64,000 bases of DNA from G026625185 sp963727835 (GCA_963727835.1 CAVSIB010000042.1:1-64000); one strand, 5' to 3'; numbered from the stretch's first letter, positions 46,301 to 55,418 are shown. Program-made: numbers and translations. The notes: generated from the letters alone by a model not told the origin.

Positions 46301-46303
46301 ATC

Positions 46304-46945
46304 TCACCTGGGTAACGATGAATAATAAGATTTTATCATCCTGATCATTACTTCCTGACTTAAGACCGCGATATCTTCGGTGGAGAGAAATTCCGTAATG
46401 CTGGCGTCAAAAAGGATTTGAAGATCAGGAGGGAACTCGGCATCCTCAAACCACAACACCAAGGTAATTGGAACGCGTGGGAAAACGGAAATTTTAATCC
46501 CCCCATCACCGAGCGCAACCGGTTTACCACCCAGACCTTCCGCGATTGATTGAAAAGCCGGAAGTTTGGCACTGAAAGTTTTGAGAAGCGGTTCTATGGA
46601 TCGTCGGGCAAACGCTGGGTAATAAAATTCTCCGGAAGGAATTTCTTTGAAAGAAACCAATTTGTTTGCCGGGGGGATATCTTTAACCCCATTGAGATAG
46701 TGGAGGATCAAAATCAGATTAGAAAGATTTATGCTCTCTTGGTTTTCCGGGAGAGAAAATTCGAGAAGAGGGGTGGTGATCCGGCAGGTGTTATGAAAAT
46801 AAGGGAGATAAATATCGCCGCCCTTATCGGATGGCCTCCATTCTGCGCCAGCGATTCTACAGCGTTCTTTTAGGTCCGATTTTAAAAGAACTGCCTGAGC
46901 AATATTGAGAGCTTTTAAATAGTCTTCCTCTCGATGAGATACCAT
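46304..46945 (-). CDS. DUF3786-domain protein
   Basis: About 213 residues: GAEWRPSDKGGDIYLPYFHN, ILHYLNGVKDIPPANKLVSF, EIPSGEFYYPAFARR, and KISVFPRVPITLVLWFEDAE with FPPDLQILFDASITEFLSTE. This matches my memory of DUF3786, a family common in acetogens and sulfate reducers near corrinoid or acetyl-CoA pathway genes; function unknown. ATG 46945 (MVSHREEDY) is preferred over an upstream TTG at 46966. It has the same direction as the acetyl-CoA operon but is separated from it by a kinase remnant and a palindrome. Confidence 0.65.
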   Translation of the reverse strand: MVSHREEDYLKALNIAQAVLLKSDLKERCRIAGAEWRPSDKGGDIYLPYFHNTCRITTPLLEFSLPENQESINLSNLILILHYLNGVKDIPPANKLVSFKEIPSGEFYYPAFARRSIEPLLKTFSAKLPAFQSIAEGLGGKPVALGDGGIKISVFPRVPITLVLWFEDAEFPPDLQILFDASITEFLSTEDIAVLSQEVMIRMIKSYYSSLPR

Positions 46946-47049
46946 GTGCTTTTTAAAAAGACCCAAATGTCTGATGCATCATTTACCACGAGTATGGTTT
47001 TGTTTTTTTCTTTACCCACCTAATCTCTCAATCTTAATAAGGCATGTCA

Positions 47050-47085
47050 CTAAACCCCTACCGCCTAAAGGCGGTAGGGGTTTAG
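47050..47085. repeat. Perfect palindrome, 16-bp stem and 4-nt loop
   Basis: CTAAACCCCTACCGCC, TAAA, then the exact reverse complement. It resembles the end hairpins of IS200-type elements and interrupts the kinase remnant; it could also act as a terminator for the operon, although no T-run follows. Confidence 0.65.
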
Positions 47086-47270
47086 TTTATAGCATATAAC
47101 CCTATCTTTTTCAAATAAAGAGAATATGATGGTGAGTTTTTTTGTATCGCTCATAAGGCAAGCATCAAAAGCGTTGGAAATAAAATTGGCGATGCAGGTA
47201 TGAATTCCCTGTTGATCCAAGGGTGCCTTCTCGACTTTTTCTTGGAGGGTTGGGTTAAAAATTGAAATAT
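47065..47270 (-). pseudogene. Histidine-kinase HATPase fragment
   Basis: One frame (no start codon) reads LDQQGIHTCIANFISNAFDA followed by CLMSDTKKLTIIFSLFEKD, the N-box region of a sensor-kinase ATPase domain. It then stops (47065-47067) inside the palindrome at 47050-47085. The H-box and G-boxes are absent. Lying directly after the NrfD-like gene, it may be the remnant of a kinase once partnered with the truncated receiver at 51221. Confidence 0.55.
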
Positions 47271-47279
47271 TATTATTCC

Positions 47280-48485
47280 TTAGGGGCTGGGAGAACTGGG
47301 AATAAATAGGAGAACCAAAAACCGATAGGCAAGGATCAAAGCCGCAATCAGCCCAATGGTAAGTCCAAATTCCCCCAGTGCCGGAAAATATGCCTTCACA
47401 GCGTATGGCGGCTGATACGCAACAAAAAACACAGCGCAGCGGTTCAATAACACTCCCACAATATACATGGTTGCGGCGATAAACAACCCCTGAGGTGATT
47501 TTCGAATGTGCGGGGACATGAACAGAAAAAAAGGCACCACGGTCAACACACCAAATTCAAGCCAGAACATGAGCGCCGGTAGTGTTGATGTTTCAAAGAG
47601 ATAGACATAGGTGCCCCGATAAATCATGTCGCCGATTTTTAACGCAATATATATCCCCAACAAAAAAGGGGTGATTTTGGAAAGGGGCGTTAAAACATGA
47701 ATTTCCGGCTTGCGTCCGAAGGATTTAGCAGCAATCATGGATTCAAACACTACCATCGGGTAGCCGACGGCAATGGCGGAAGTAAGAAAGAAAAGCGGCA
47801 ACAAGCGAGACCAGTAGAGCGGATGCAGCTTATAGGGTGCTATAACCATCAACATGCCCAGCGATGATTGGTGTAAACACGATAACACCACTCCGGCAAT
47901 AATGAATACGAACATCATCTTATCAAGCGTATAATCTAAAACCCGCAGCAGCAGGTCAACAGGTTCGTTAAAAATCGAAAGTCTTCCGGGAAACCTAACC
48001 TTGCCGATAAACCGCTCGGTTACTATCGGTAAGAATTCAATATACAAAACCGTCAAATAAATCATCACGCACATAGCGACTTCAAACAGAACCGAATTGC
48101 CCTGCCACATCATCGGAAGCGCCGGATGCCAGATAGTATACCATCGTCCGATATCGAATATTAAGCCAATGACAACAAAGGTGTATCCCAGCAGCGCGGT
48201 GAGCAGGGCAGGTCTGATGATTGCGTGGAATTGCTCGCGGTGGAAAATATATACTAACGCACCCGTGGTGAAACCGCCGGCGGCCAGGGCCACTCCGCTC
48301 GCCACATCTACCCCGATCCAAAGCCCAAGGGGATATTGATTGGTGAGGTGGGTAACCGCGCCCAAACCAAAAACAATGCGATATAATCCAACCCCAATTC
48401 CCGTGACAATTAAAGCGACCAGGATTTTAACGCCCCCGGTAAAAAACTTTTTCTCAACAGGCGCCGCCTGTTCCTGTAGACTCAT
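47280..48485 (-). CDS. NrfD/HybB-like integral membrane quinone-interacting subunit
   Basis: 401 residues with about ten transmembrane helices: ILVALIVTGIGVGLYRIVFG, LGLWIGVDVASGVALAAGGF, LHQSSLGMLMVIAPYKLHPL, LWSRLLPLFF-like and FWLEFGVLTVVPFFLFMSPH. The LHQSSLGML stretch is characteristic of HybB/HmcC-type NrfD proteins, which exchange electrons with the quinone pool or move protons. Twelve nt separate it from the upstream Fe-S gene. With that subunit and the 17-haem cytochrome it forms a complete periplasm-facing quinone-reactive module, like HmcABC. Confidence 0.88.
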   Translation of the reverse strand: MSLQEQAAPVEKKFFTGGVKILVALIVTGIGVGLYRIVFGLGAVTHLTNQYPLGLWIGVDVASGVALAAGGFTTGALVYIFHREQFHAIIRPALLTALLGYTFVVIGLIFDIGRWYTIWHPALPMMWQGNSVLFEVAMCVMIYLTVLYIEFLPIVTERFIGKVRFPGRLSIFNEPVDLLLRVLDYTLDKMMFVFIIAGVVLSCLHQSSLGMLMVIAPYKLHPLYWSRLLPLFFLTSAIAVGYPMVVFESMIAAKSFGRKPEIHVLTPLSKITPFLLGIYIALKIGDMIYRGTYVYLFETSTLPALMFWLEFGVLTVVPFFLFMSPHIRKSPQGLFIAATMYIVGVLLNRCAVFFVAYQPPYAVKAYFPALGEFGLTIGLIAALILAYRFLVLLFIPSSPSP

Positions 48486-48496
48486 TATCTAACCCC

Positions 48497-49405
48497 TTAT
48501 TCATCCGGTGCGGATTTAGATTTTTCTTTTTTTGGCCTCAAAAACCACATAAATCCTCCCAGCAACCCATACAGCGCAACCGGAGGAAGAAAATATTTGA
48601 ATACGGCGTGCTGAATCGGTTCCGTATAGCCCGGTATCGGCGCATAGCCAAACTTGGGCAGACCGATTTGTTCAAAAGGCACACCCGATAGGTATAACCA
48701 GGAAGTTCCCCCCACTTCATGTTCACCGTAAATATGAGGAAGGTATTGACCCGGATATTGATTGATTCGCTCCCTGCCTATTGTGATCAAATCGCTTCGC
48801 TTTCCAAATGTCATTACTTGCATCGGACATTCCTGCACACAGGCCGGCACTTTTCCCTTTGAGAGCCTTTGATCAAAGCAAAACGTGCATTTCCTTACCC
48901 GGGGAGCAAAGGCATTGCCGTATTCATAGGCCGGAACCTGGAACGGGCAGGCGGCCAGGCAGTATCGACATCCGATGCATTTCCACGGATCATACCGTAC
49001 CGCTCCCTGTGGCTCTTGGGTATACGCGGCCACAATGCAGGCAGACATGCACGCAGGAGAAAGACAGTGCATGCACTGAAACTTCACAAAGACCGGTTTG
49101 GCGGGGTTGGGTGCCTTTTCGTAACGGTTTACGACGGTGTAGGTGCCTGAGTCCATCCTTCGTTCCTTCGTAAATACCGTATAATCCTTAAAATAATCCA
49201 GCCTTCGACGAGGAAGGTCCTGATTTATCTGATTACACGCCTGCTCGCACCTTCGGCAACCGATACACAGGGTGGTATCCACCAAAACGCCATAGGCACC
49301 CGCAGCCGCGTTTTGCTGTTCTTGTGCTTGACCATTTCTGCTGGTAAGCAGCACGGGAAGGGTTCCCAGCGCTGCCAATCGTTTTAAGAAAACTCTACGA
49401 TCCAT
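48497..49405 (-). CDS. Tat-exported four-cluster ferredoxin subunit (HybA/HmcB-like)
   Basis: 302 residues. Twin-arginine signal MDRRVFLKRLAALGTLPVLL. Four cysteine clusters: CIGCRRCEQACN, CMHCLSPACMSACI, CIGCRYCLAACPFQVP and CTFCFDQRLSKGKVPACVQ-ECP. A C-terminal hydrophobic helix (YFLPPVALYGLLGGFMWFL) anchors it. It would carry electrons between the multihaem cytochrome and the NrfD-like subunit on the outer face of the membrane. Position between those two genes and architecture agree with HmcB/HybA. Confidence 0.9.
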   Translation of the reverse strand: MDRRVFLKRLAALGTLPVLLTSRNGQAQEQQNAAAGAYGVLVDTTLCIGCRRCEQACNQINQDLPRRRLDYFKDYTVFTKERRMDSGTYTVVNRYEKAPNPAKPVFVKFQCMHCLSPACMSACIVAAYTQEPQGAVRYDPWKCIGCRYCLAACPFQVPAYEYGNAFAPRVRKCTFCFDQRLSKGKVPACVQECPMQVMTFGKRSDLITIGRERINQYPGQYLPHIYGEHEVGGTSWLYLSGVPFEQIGLPKFGYAPIPGYTEPIQHAVFKYFLPPVALYGLLGGFMWFLRPKKEKSKSAPDE

Positions 49406-49441
49406 TGTCCTTTAGTTTCTCTGGCGCTCAAGGCGCTTCGA

Positions 49442-51175
49442 TTATTTGCCCCCGGCCCCGGCTTTAGGTTTTTCTTCATGACACTTGGTGCAATCTCGTG
49501 GCTGAACCTTAAGCTGCATTTTTTCATGGCACCCCACGCATTGGCGATGATAGGCGCCAAATAACGTGGGAACACTTTTCCTCGGTTCCCTGCGAATACT
49601 GTGGCACGTGCTGCACGGAGCGAGCTGTTTTTGCGCTTCCATTGGGGTGTAATGATGGCAGCCGGCACAGATAGTCATCCCCTGAGTATGAAAGGGCCTC
49701 GCTAACTTATCTTTGTTTGAAATATCCGTCAGCTTTTTGATAATGAGCAGATGAGGAAACGTTGCGGCCTTATACGTCTTTTCCAACGCACCGAGATTGA
49801 GCTGGTTTGCTAATTTCTCGGGCAAAAGCTGATCCGGTGCAGGAAGCATTTTCGCGCCCTCCGTTTTTTCTTCGGGACCACGGTGACAAACGCCGCAGGA
49901 AGGGGTTTGGGTCAGATCGTTTTCTATCAGATGATGGCAACCCGCGCAGGATGGCTCTGATTTTTTCACCTCATGACAGCCGATACAGCTCCATTTCGAA
50001 CTCATCTCATGGTATGCCTCCCCCAGGGTAACGTTCCCGCCTTCTTTAGCACCTTTCAGAGTGTGGCACTTGTTACAGGCATTCATGGTCTCATGGTGGC
50101 AATCTCGACATGACCTCGTATATCCCTCGTGCGCTTTGTGATTGAAAGGAACTGCATTGAGCGTGGCATCGTCAATGCTGATAAGATAATGGTCTTTTTG
50201 TTTAAGATCAGGGCGCGGAATATCTGCCATTTCTTCGACAGTTCGCTGCCTCCAGTTATGGCAGCCCTCACAGGTAAAAGGCCCGGCTTCTTTGCCCTCC
50301 TTCTTCCTTTCCATATGACAGCTTATACACTCCGCGTGAGCCACCTCCCGGAATGAACGCGTCTCTCCCACAGCTTTTTCTTTATGACAATCCCGGCAGG
50401 AAGATTCGGTTCCTTTCTTGTAAATAAGTTTCTTTTCCTTTTCACTATAGATATGATGGCACAGCTCACACTTTTTCTCCAGGGCCTTATCGTGCTTATA
50501 GTGCAGATAATAATCAAAGTGCACCTGCGGCCAAACAGCACCGGTACACTCTTTTTCCCTTTTCACCTGTAGGTAGAAATCACCCCAGGGCAGAGGTTTT
50601 GCCTCTTTATTCAGTTTTTCCCCCTGCTTATGACAAGCAAGACAGTCTTGATGATAAACATCTTGTGCGGGTTGATAATACTCAGGTTTAATCGCGAGAT
50701 ATTGTATTTTTTCATGAGCTTTCTTGATATGGCACTCGCCGCAGGTTACCGGGCCACTTTTTTTGCCTTCTTTAATTCGCCCCTTATGACAACCAATACA
50801 GGCAGTATGGTAGGAATTCATGAGGGTCTCTTTATTCTTCTCGTCTTTAACCTTTGGGTAACTATAAGTAAATTGCCCTGTTATCTCCTTATTTTTATTC
50901 TCCGGATGGCAGATGCCGCAACCTTCTTTTTTGAGGGCATTCGTATGCTTGTCGTGATAAAATTTAACGGGTGGGCGCTCTAAATTGGGATATCCGGTGG
51001 AGACTAAAATGGGGAGCTTCGGCAAAACCTCGACTCTTACCTGTTCACCGGCAACTTTACCTCCTTGTGAAGGGTTCTTCCCTGTTGCACCAAAAATCCT
51101 GATCGTTCCCAAAATAAGGGAAAAAACAACTCCTACGCCTAGTGCGATTAAAAAACCACGCGCTTTCCTCTTCAT
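49442..51175 (-). CDS. Seventeen-haem c-type cytochrome (HmcA-like)
   Basis: About 577 residues with 17 CxxCH motifs, from CGICH and CIGCH near the N-terminus to CVGCH and CTKCH at the C-terminus. An N-terminal signal anchor (ARGFLIALGVGVVFSLILGT) targets it outside the membrane. ATG 51175 has AAGGAACCAGAG upstream; an in-frame ATG at 51202 lacks this. High-molecular-weight cytochrome HmcA of sulfate reducers has 16 haems; this is close but not identical in count. It should store or pass many electrons between an extracytoplasmic donor or acceptor and the membrane module encoded next. Confidence 0.92.
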   Translation of the reverse strand: MKRKARGFLIALGVGVVFSLILGTIRIFGATGKNPSQGGKVAGEQVRVEVLPKLPILVSTGYPNLERPPVKFYHDKHTNALKKEGCGICHPENKNKEITGQFTYSYPKVKDEKNKETLMNSYHTACIGCHKGRIKEGKKSGPVTCGECHIKKAHEKIQYLAIKPEYYQPAQDVYHQDCLACHKQGEKLNKEAKPLPWGDFYLQVKREKECTGAVWPQVHFDYYLHYKHDKALEKKCELCHHIYSEKEKKLIYKKGTESSCRDCHKEKAVGETRSFREVAHAECISCHMERKKEGKEAGPFTCEGCHNWRQRTVEEMADIPRPDLKQKDHYLISIDDATLNAVPFNHKAHEGYTRSCRDCHHETMNACNKCHTLKGAKEGGNVTLGEAYHEMSSKWSCIGCHEVKKSEPSCAGCHHLIENDLTQTPSCGVCHRGPEEKTEGAKMLPAPDQLLPEKLANQLNLGALEKTYKAATFPHLLIIKKLTDISNKDKLARPFHTQGMTICAGCHHYTPMEAQKQLAPCSTCHSIRREPRKSVPTLFGAYHRQCVGCHEKMQLKVQPRDCTKCHEEKPKAGAGGK

Positions 51176-51220
51176 CTCTGGTTCCTTTTTTGGGTTGCGC
51201 AATAGAAAAAAATATGCTTT

Positions 51221-51541
51221 TTATTTAAGAACCTCTTTCCCTTTGCTAATAAAATTATCTGGGTTTATATATTCCGAAGGAATTACCGGTTTTTCTATAA
51301 AAAAATTGGGGCCAACGATCAATTTATCTGCCTTTAGCTTCAGAAAATCTTCTCTCCCCAATTCCTCGCGGGCATGAGCGGTAACCACAGTGAAGGGGAG
51401 CCCATTCGGGATTTTTCTGCAGATACTTACACCTCTCATTTTTGGCATTACCAGATCAAGAGAGATTAAATCAGGTTTGCGCTCATTGATTCTTTCAAGG
51501 GCGTGCTTTCCGTTATCCGCGGTCACAACCTCAGATCTCAT
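51221..51541 (-). pseudogene. Receiver domain lacking its N-terminal strand
   Basis: 106 residues: MRSEVVTADNGKHALERINE, phospho-Asp in LISLDLVMPKMRG, FTVVTAHAREELG and the Lys in FFIEKPV. The first about 15-20 residues, with the acidic pair, are missing; upstream sequence runs directly into the end of metF. It is either a 5'-truncated gene or one whose start is lost to a frame error (LKTVLKDMRSEVV is readable upstream). It sits inside the acetyl-CoA/Hmc-like operon; hmc clusters of Desulfovibrio also carry a receiver gene (rrf1). Confidence 0.65.
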
Positions 51542-51558
51542 GTCTTTAAGAACAGTTT

Positions 51559-52494
51559 TTATTCTAAGTCTTTTGGGTTAGGACGCGGCAGCAGTTTCGC
51601 CTGTTCAACAATTTCGGGCACCCGGTGTTCCCATTCAATCGCCATAAGGTGAACCCCCGCCACCCCTTTCACCTCTATAAATTCTTCTATCTGCTCGCAG
51701 CACATTTTAATCCCTTCGGATGCCTGCTTTTTTTTGTCAACCCCTTCAATCCTTTTTATTACCTCCTCCGGCACATCCATCCCTGGTACTTTTTTCTGCA
51801 TATACCGCGCCATACCAAGGCTTTTCAGGGGAATCACCCCGGCAAGAATGAAAACCTTTTCAGTCAGTCCCCTGTCATTAACTTGTTTCATCCATTCCCG
51901 AAACCGGTTCATATTATAAATACACTGAGTCTGAATAAAATCAGCTCCGGCCGCGATCTTTTTGGCCAATCGAAAAACTCTAAACTCATAGGGATCACCA
52001 AAAGGGTTTGCCGCCGCGCCAATAAACATTCGCGGGGGCTTGGTGATTTCTTCGTTGTTGAGAAACTTCCCGTCATCCCGCATCTTTTTGACCATACTAA
52101 TAAGCTGCATTGAGTCAATATCAAAAACTTTTTTGCTGTACGGATGATCGCCAAATATCTGATGGTCACCGGAAAGGCACAGCATATTCCTGATCCCCAG
52201 CGTATACGCGCCGAGGATATCTGACTGCATGGCAATCCGGTTCCTGTCCCGGCATACCATCTGATAGTTTGGCTCTAAGCCCTCTTGGAGGGCGATAAGG
52301 GACCCCGCCCAGCTTGCCATCCGTACTATCGCGGTCTGGTTGTCAGTGATATTGACCGCATCCACCATCCCCTTCAGATGCTTGGCCTTTTCACGAATGG
52401 CATCCAAATCCGCACCTCGCGGCGGTCCAAGTTCGCCGGTGACGGCAAAAATGCCTTTAGTGAGTATCTTCTCAAGATTACTTCCTGATTTCAT
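51559..52494 (-). CDS. metF: Methylenetetrahydrofolate reductase
   Basis: 311 residues with the MetF TIM-barrel: VTGELGPPRGADLDAIREKA, VDAVNITDNQTAIVRMASWA, CLSGDHQIFGDHPYSKKVFD, IQTQCIYNMNRFREWM and MEWEHRVPEI-like end (HLMAIEWEHRVPEIVEQA). It reduces methylene-THF to methyl-THF, the last step of the methyl branch. Its ATG overlaps the metV stop (ATGA), as in MetVF enzymes. No NAD(P)H-handling RnfC2 subunit is adjacent; instead an HdrC-like protein and a cytochrome b precede metV. Confidence 0.93.
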   Translation of the reverse strand: MKSGSNLEKILTKGIFAVTGELGPPRGADLDAIREKAKHLKGMVDAVNITDNQTAIVRMASWAGSLIALQEGLEPNYQMVCRDRNRIAMQSDILGAYTLGIRNMLCLSGDHQIFGDHPYSKKVFDIDSMQLISMVKKMRDDGKFLNNEEITKPPRMFIGAAANPFGDPYEFRVFRLAKKIAAGADFIQTQCIYNMNRFREWMKQVNDRGLTEKVFILAGVIPLKSLGMARYMQKKVPGMDVPEEVIKRIEGVDKKKQASEGIKMCCEQIEEFIEVKGVAGVHLMAIEWEHRVPEIVEQAKLLPRPNPKDLE

Positions 52495-53186
52495 CTTTGA
52501 GATCCCTCGTTATCTTTGGAAGAGTACCTGGTCTGAAACTCTTCCAGCACAAATGTTCCCAGGGTCTGGTTTTTCCAGTCACGCGCGGGAAAAACATCCA
52601 GAATTTGGTCAAGTCTCCCTTGCGCCTTAAGCCGTTTATAGATATCCACCCAGGCACAGGGAATGTTCTTATCAACTTCGCAATGACCGTCTTGAGAACC
52701 TCCGCACGGTCCATTGAAAAGCACCTTGGCGCACATCGTGACCGGACATATGCCGCCGGTAAAAGCCAAGACGCAATCTCCGCAACATTGACACCGCTCC
52801 TCATACCACCCGATATCACGGTTGACTCCCACAAAAGTAGTATTCACGGCCGGGAATACTTTCATTTTCGGAAAACGTTCGGCTAAAAATTGAATTCCGG
52901 CGCCACACGCCATAGAAATCAGAGCATCGTAATCCTCGACCATTAGGTCTAACAGGTCAAGAAACTGAGGCTCGCATTGCCGTTCTACTGTATAGCCCTC
53001 GATGAGCGGAGAAGTCAGGTCTTTTTTAAAGGATAAGGCGAGTTTAGTGTTTAAGGTCTCAACTTCTTTTTGTCCGCCGGCAAGACATATTGCCGTGCAC
53101 CCGGCACACCCCACAGTCAAGATTCTTTTAAAACCTTTGATCAACGTTTTAACTTCTTCCAGAGGTTTAACTTTTGCAATAATCAT
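52491..53186 (-). CDS. metV: MetV, zinc/Fe-S partner of methylenetetrahydrofolate reductase
   Basis: 231 residues: TVGCAGCTAICLAGGQKEVE, VERQCEPQFLDLLDLMVEDY, SMACGAGIQFLAERFP and the cysteine-rich GWYEERCQCCGDCVLAFTGG with CPVTMCAKVLFNGPCGG. MetV supports MetF in acetogens such as Moorella and carries an Fe-S cluster. GGAG precedes the ATG. It is translationally coupled to metF. Confidence 0.92.
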   Translation of the reverse strand: MIIAKVKPLEEVKTLIKGFKRILTVGCAGCTAICLAGGQKEVETLNTKLALSFKKDLTSPLIEGYTVERQCEPQFLDLLDLMVEDYDALISMACGAGIQFLAERFPKMKVFPAVNTTFVGVNRDIGWYEERCQCCGDCVLAFTGGICPVTMCAKVLFNGPCGGSQDGHCEVDKNIPCAWVDIYKRLKAQGRLDQILDVFPARDWKNQTLGTFVLEEFQTRYSSKDNEGSQR

Positions 53187-53270
53187 TTTTTAACTCCATG
53201 AGTACTGAAGGTAAAAATCAAAACACTATATCTGACTTCACGTTTGCTAAAATGTTTTCCCGGACTTAGG

Positions 53271-53663
53271 TTACGGTTCACCCACTGCGTAGGGATATAC
53301 CCCATAGACCCCTTGGGAACGGCAAATAGTCCGTGCTAAAGAAATCATGCTGGGTATATCAATTCCTAACGGGCAATAACATCGTTCACAAAGAACACAA
53401 TTCTTAAAGATTAATTCTTTCATATCTTCGAGTTCTTTACGATCAACCCTACCCTTTTTTTTATAAATTCTCCCTAAGGAGTTTATCGCTTTATAAGCAG
53501 GTACATACGTGGGATCCTGATAGTTGCGGTAGAGGAAACAACTTTCCGCGCAAAGCCCGCAATGAACACAAAAGGAAAGCAGGACTTTCATTTTTCCTTT
53601 TTTCTGAGTGAGCATCTTTTGGATTTTTGCTACATCAATCGGTCTGATTGTTGCTTCTGTCAT
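53271..53663 (-). CDS. HdrC-like two-cluster ferredoxin
   Basis: 130 residues with two [4Fe-4S] motifs: CVHCGLCAESC and CVLCERCYCPLGIDIP, in the HdrC/HmcF N-terminal arrangement with the helical spacer AYKAINSLGRIYKKKGRVDR between. No CCG domain follows, so a catalytic HdrD-type half is absent. It lies between a NarI-like cytochrome b and metV; the likely role is to pass electrons between the haem b subunit in the membrane and MetVF on the cytoplasmic side. That role is inferred. Confidence 0.82.
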   Translation of the reverse strand: MTEATIRPIDVAKIQKMLTQKKGKMKVLLSFCVHCGLCAESCFLYRNYQDPTYVPAYKAINSLGRIYKKKGRVDRKELEDMKELIFKNCVLCERCYCPLGIDIPSMISLARTICRSQGVYGVYPYAVGEP

Positions 53664-53691
53664 CTTGTTTTTCTAGTCCCTTCCTCTCCGG

Positions 53692-54378
53692 CTACCATGT
53701 TCGTGTCCCGCGGCCAAAGCTAAATTCACTTCCTATAAAAAATCGGGCCAAAAAGAAAAAAATCATATGATCAAGCTTGGTAAACGTAATAGAAATAAGC
53801 ATAAGTTCACCCGCAAGGATATGAATGATAAGCACAGTATGATAATCAAACCATTGTCGGTAACACATAAACCCGGTCAAAAAGGGAGTAACAATGATAA
53901 ACCAGACAAAATAATCGGAGGTTCTGCTGAGCGCTCTTACTTTGGGGACTACCACGCGGCGAAGCAAAAAAAACAAGGCCAGAATTAAAAAAAGAACCGT
54001 AAGTTTATCCCCCAGTGATTCAGAAAAACTCCACAGGCGAAAATTCCACGATTCATAAAGAAGAAGGTTGTGGGCTAATAAAAAGATCGGCAGGATAAAA
54101 ATTAAGATATGCAAAAGAGAGGTAAAAATCGCCACTGCTTGGTGTTGTCCAAAAATAGAATTTTTGAGAGAAACAGCAAATTGCATTTTTCCCTCCTGGA
54201 CAGAGCGTCTACCATACCTTTCCTCATGATCCTTGGTCGGAGAATAGATGAGGGAATCCTTCCTTCGGGTAAGGTAGAAAAATTGAATCGTACGAAAAAC
54301 AATCCCCCCTACAAAAACAAAAAAGGCAACCCATAGCAGAGGGCCCCGGATAAAATAGTAGAGATAGGTTTCTCCCAT
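53692..54378 (-). CDS. NarI/HmcE/TmcC-like cytochrome b membrane subunit
   Basis: 228 residues, about five transmembrane helices: YYFIRGPLLWVAFFVFVGGI, TSLLHILIFILPIFLLAHNL, KLTVLFLILALFFLLRRVVV, FVWFIIVTPFLTGFMCYRQW and VLIIHILAGELMLISITFTK. Histidines within helices (HQAV, LLHIL, AHNL, IIHIL, LDHM) suit two b haems. Proteins of this type take electrons from or give them to quinone. The HdrC-like gene follows after 28 nt. The pair resembles HmcEF, TmcBC or HdrDE membrane modules. Confidence 0.85.
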   Translation of the reverse strand: MGETYLYYFIRGPLLWVAFFVFVGGIVFRTIQFFYLTRRKDSLIYSPTKDHEERYGRRSVQEGKMQFAVSLKNSIFGQHQAVAIFTSLLHILIFILPIFLLAHNLLLYESWNFRLWSFSESLGDKLTVLFLILALFFLLRRVVVPKVRALSRTSDYFVWFIIVTPFLTGFMCYRQWFDYHTVLIIHILAGELMLISITFTKLDHMIFFFLARFFIGSEFSFGRGTRTW

Positions 54379-54501
54379 TGTGTGATTTCACCATCAAATA
54401 GAATACACCCTATCCTCCTGTGGGGAAGGAGAAGTTATTTTCTCACCGTGGGCAGAAGATGAGAGTTACCGGGGTGTAATCAATAAAATTCACCCCACTT
54501 A

Positions 54502-55392
54502 CTAAACGTCAAGCCAGGAATGCGAATAAAGGGTTTTACCCATGAGAACACGGGTGGTCTTGGCATACTGGACTTCTTTTTCACTTAAGCCAGCGAACGA
54601 AACTTCCTCCCCATCCATTATTCTCCACACCAGGTTGCAAATTCCAGGCAGACCATCATTGACCAACTGTGCAAGCTCACTATCAAAAGAATCAACGATG
54701 GCAGAATAAAGGGTCCCGTATCTGTTCAGCATAATCATATATGTCCGATTGAGGATTCCCCGCAAATGATCGGGCGTGCCATTGGAAACATTCGATAACC
54801 CCACCGTTGTCTTGGCCCCCGGCGCGATATCAGCCACCATGCTCATAAATTCAGCGCACGAAAGCACCTGATTGATTTCCACGGAAACCGGAGTGACGAT
54901 TGGATCAACGTAAATGTCTTCATTGATCACACCCGCCTGATTCGCGGCATAAACCAATTCCGTCGCCAACAAAGCTCTTTCATTGGTATCCCTCGGCATG
55001 CCATCTTTTCCCCAGAGCAGTGCGATCATCTGGGCGTTATATTTGGTTACCATCGGTAACATGATCGCCATGCGTTCGGGCTGCAATGAGATGGAATTGA
55101 TAATTGGTCTCGCTTTCGTTGCCGCCTTAAGCCCCGCCTCCATCGCCACCGGATTTGTGGTATCTAAGGATAAAGGAAGGTCGGATACTTCTTCAACCGT
55201 CTTGACCATCCATTCCATGAGCTGGTCACCCTCTTTTCGAGCTGGCCCAATATTGATGTCAAGAACATGAGCGCCATTTTGTTGCTGTTTAATAGCCATT
55301 TCTTGAATGGGCTTAGGATCACGACCCTTCATGGCGGGACCTAAGGATATAGACATTACATTAATACTTTCGGCAATCCGCATTATTTTCAT
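54502..55392 (-). CDS. acsE: Methyltetrahydrofolate:corrinoid iron-sulfur protein methyltransferase
   Basis: 296 residues forming a pterin-binding TIM barrel: GAHVLDINIGPARKEGDQLM, LPLSLDTTNPVAMEAGLKAA, INSISLQPERMAIMLPM, ALLWGKDGMPRDTNERALL, DPIVTPVSVEINQVLSCAEF and TTVGLSNVSNGTPDHLRGIL. The Asn in GLSNVSN is the pterin-contacting position. It moves the methyl group from methyl-THF to the cobalamin of the CFeSP encoded by acsCD. The 120 nt downstream hold a GGGGTG/CACCCC hairpin. Confidence 0.95.
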   Translation of the reverse strand: MKIMRIAESINVMSISLGPAMKGRDPKPIQEMAIKQQQNGAHVLDINIGPARKEGDQLMEWMVKTVEEVSDLPLSLDTTNPVAMEAGLKAATKARPIINSISLQPERMAIMLPMVTKYNAQMIALLWGKDGMPRDTNERALLATELVYAANQAGVINEDIYVDPIVTPVSVEINQVLSCAEFMSMVADIAPGAKTTVGLSNVSNGTPDHLRGILNRTYMIMLNRYGTLYSAIVDSFDSELAQLVNDGLPGICNLVWRIMDGEEVSFAGLSEKEVQYAKTTRVLMGKTLYSHSWLDV

Positions 55393-55418
55393 GAACGATA
55401 CCTCCTTGTGTCCTTATT

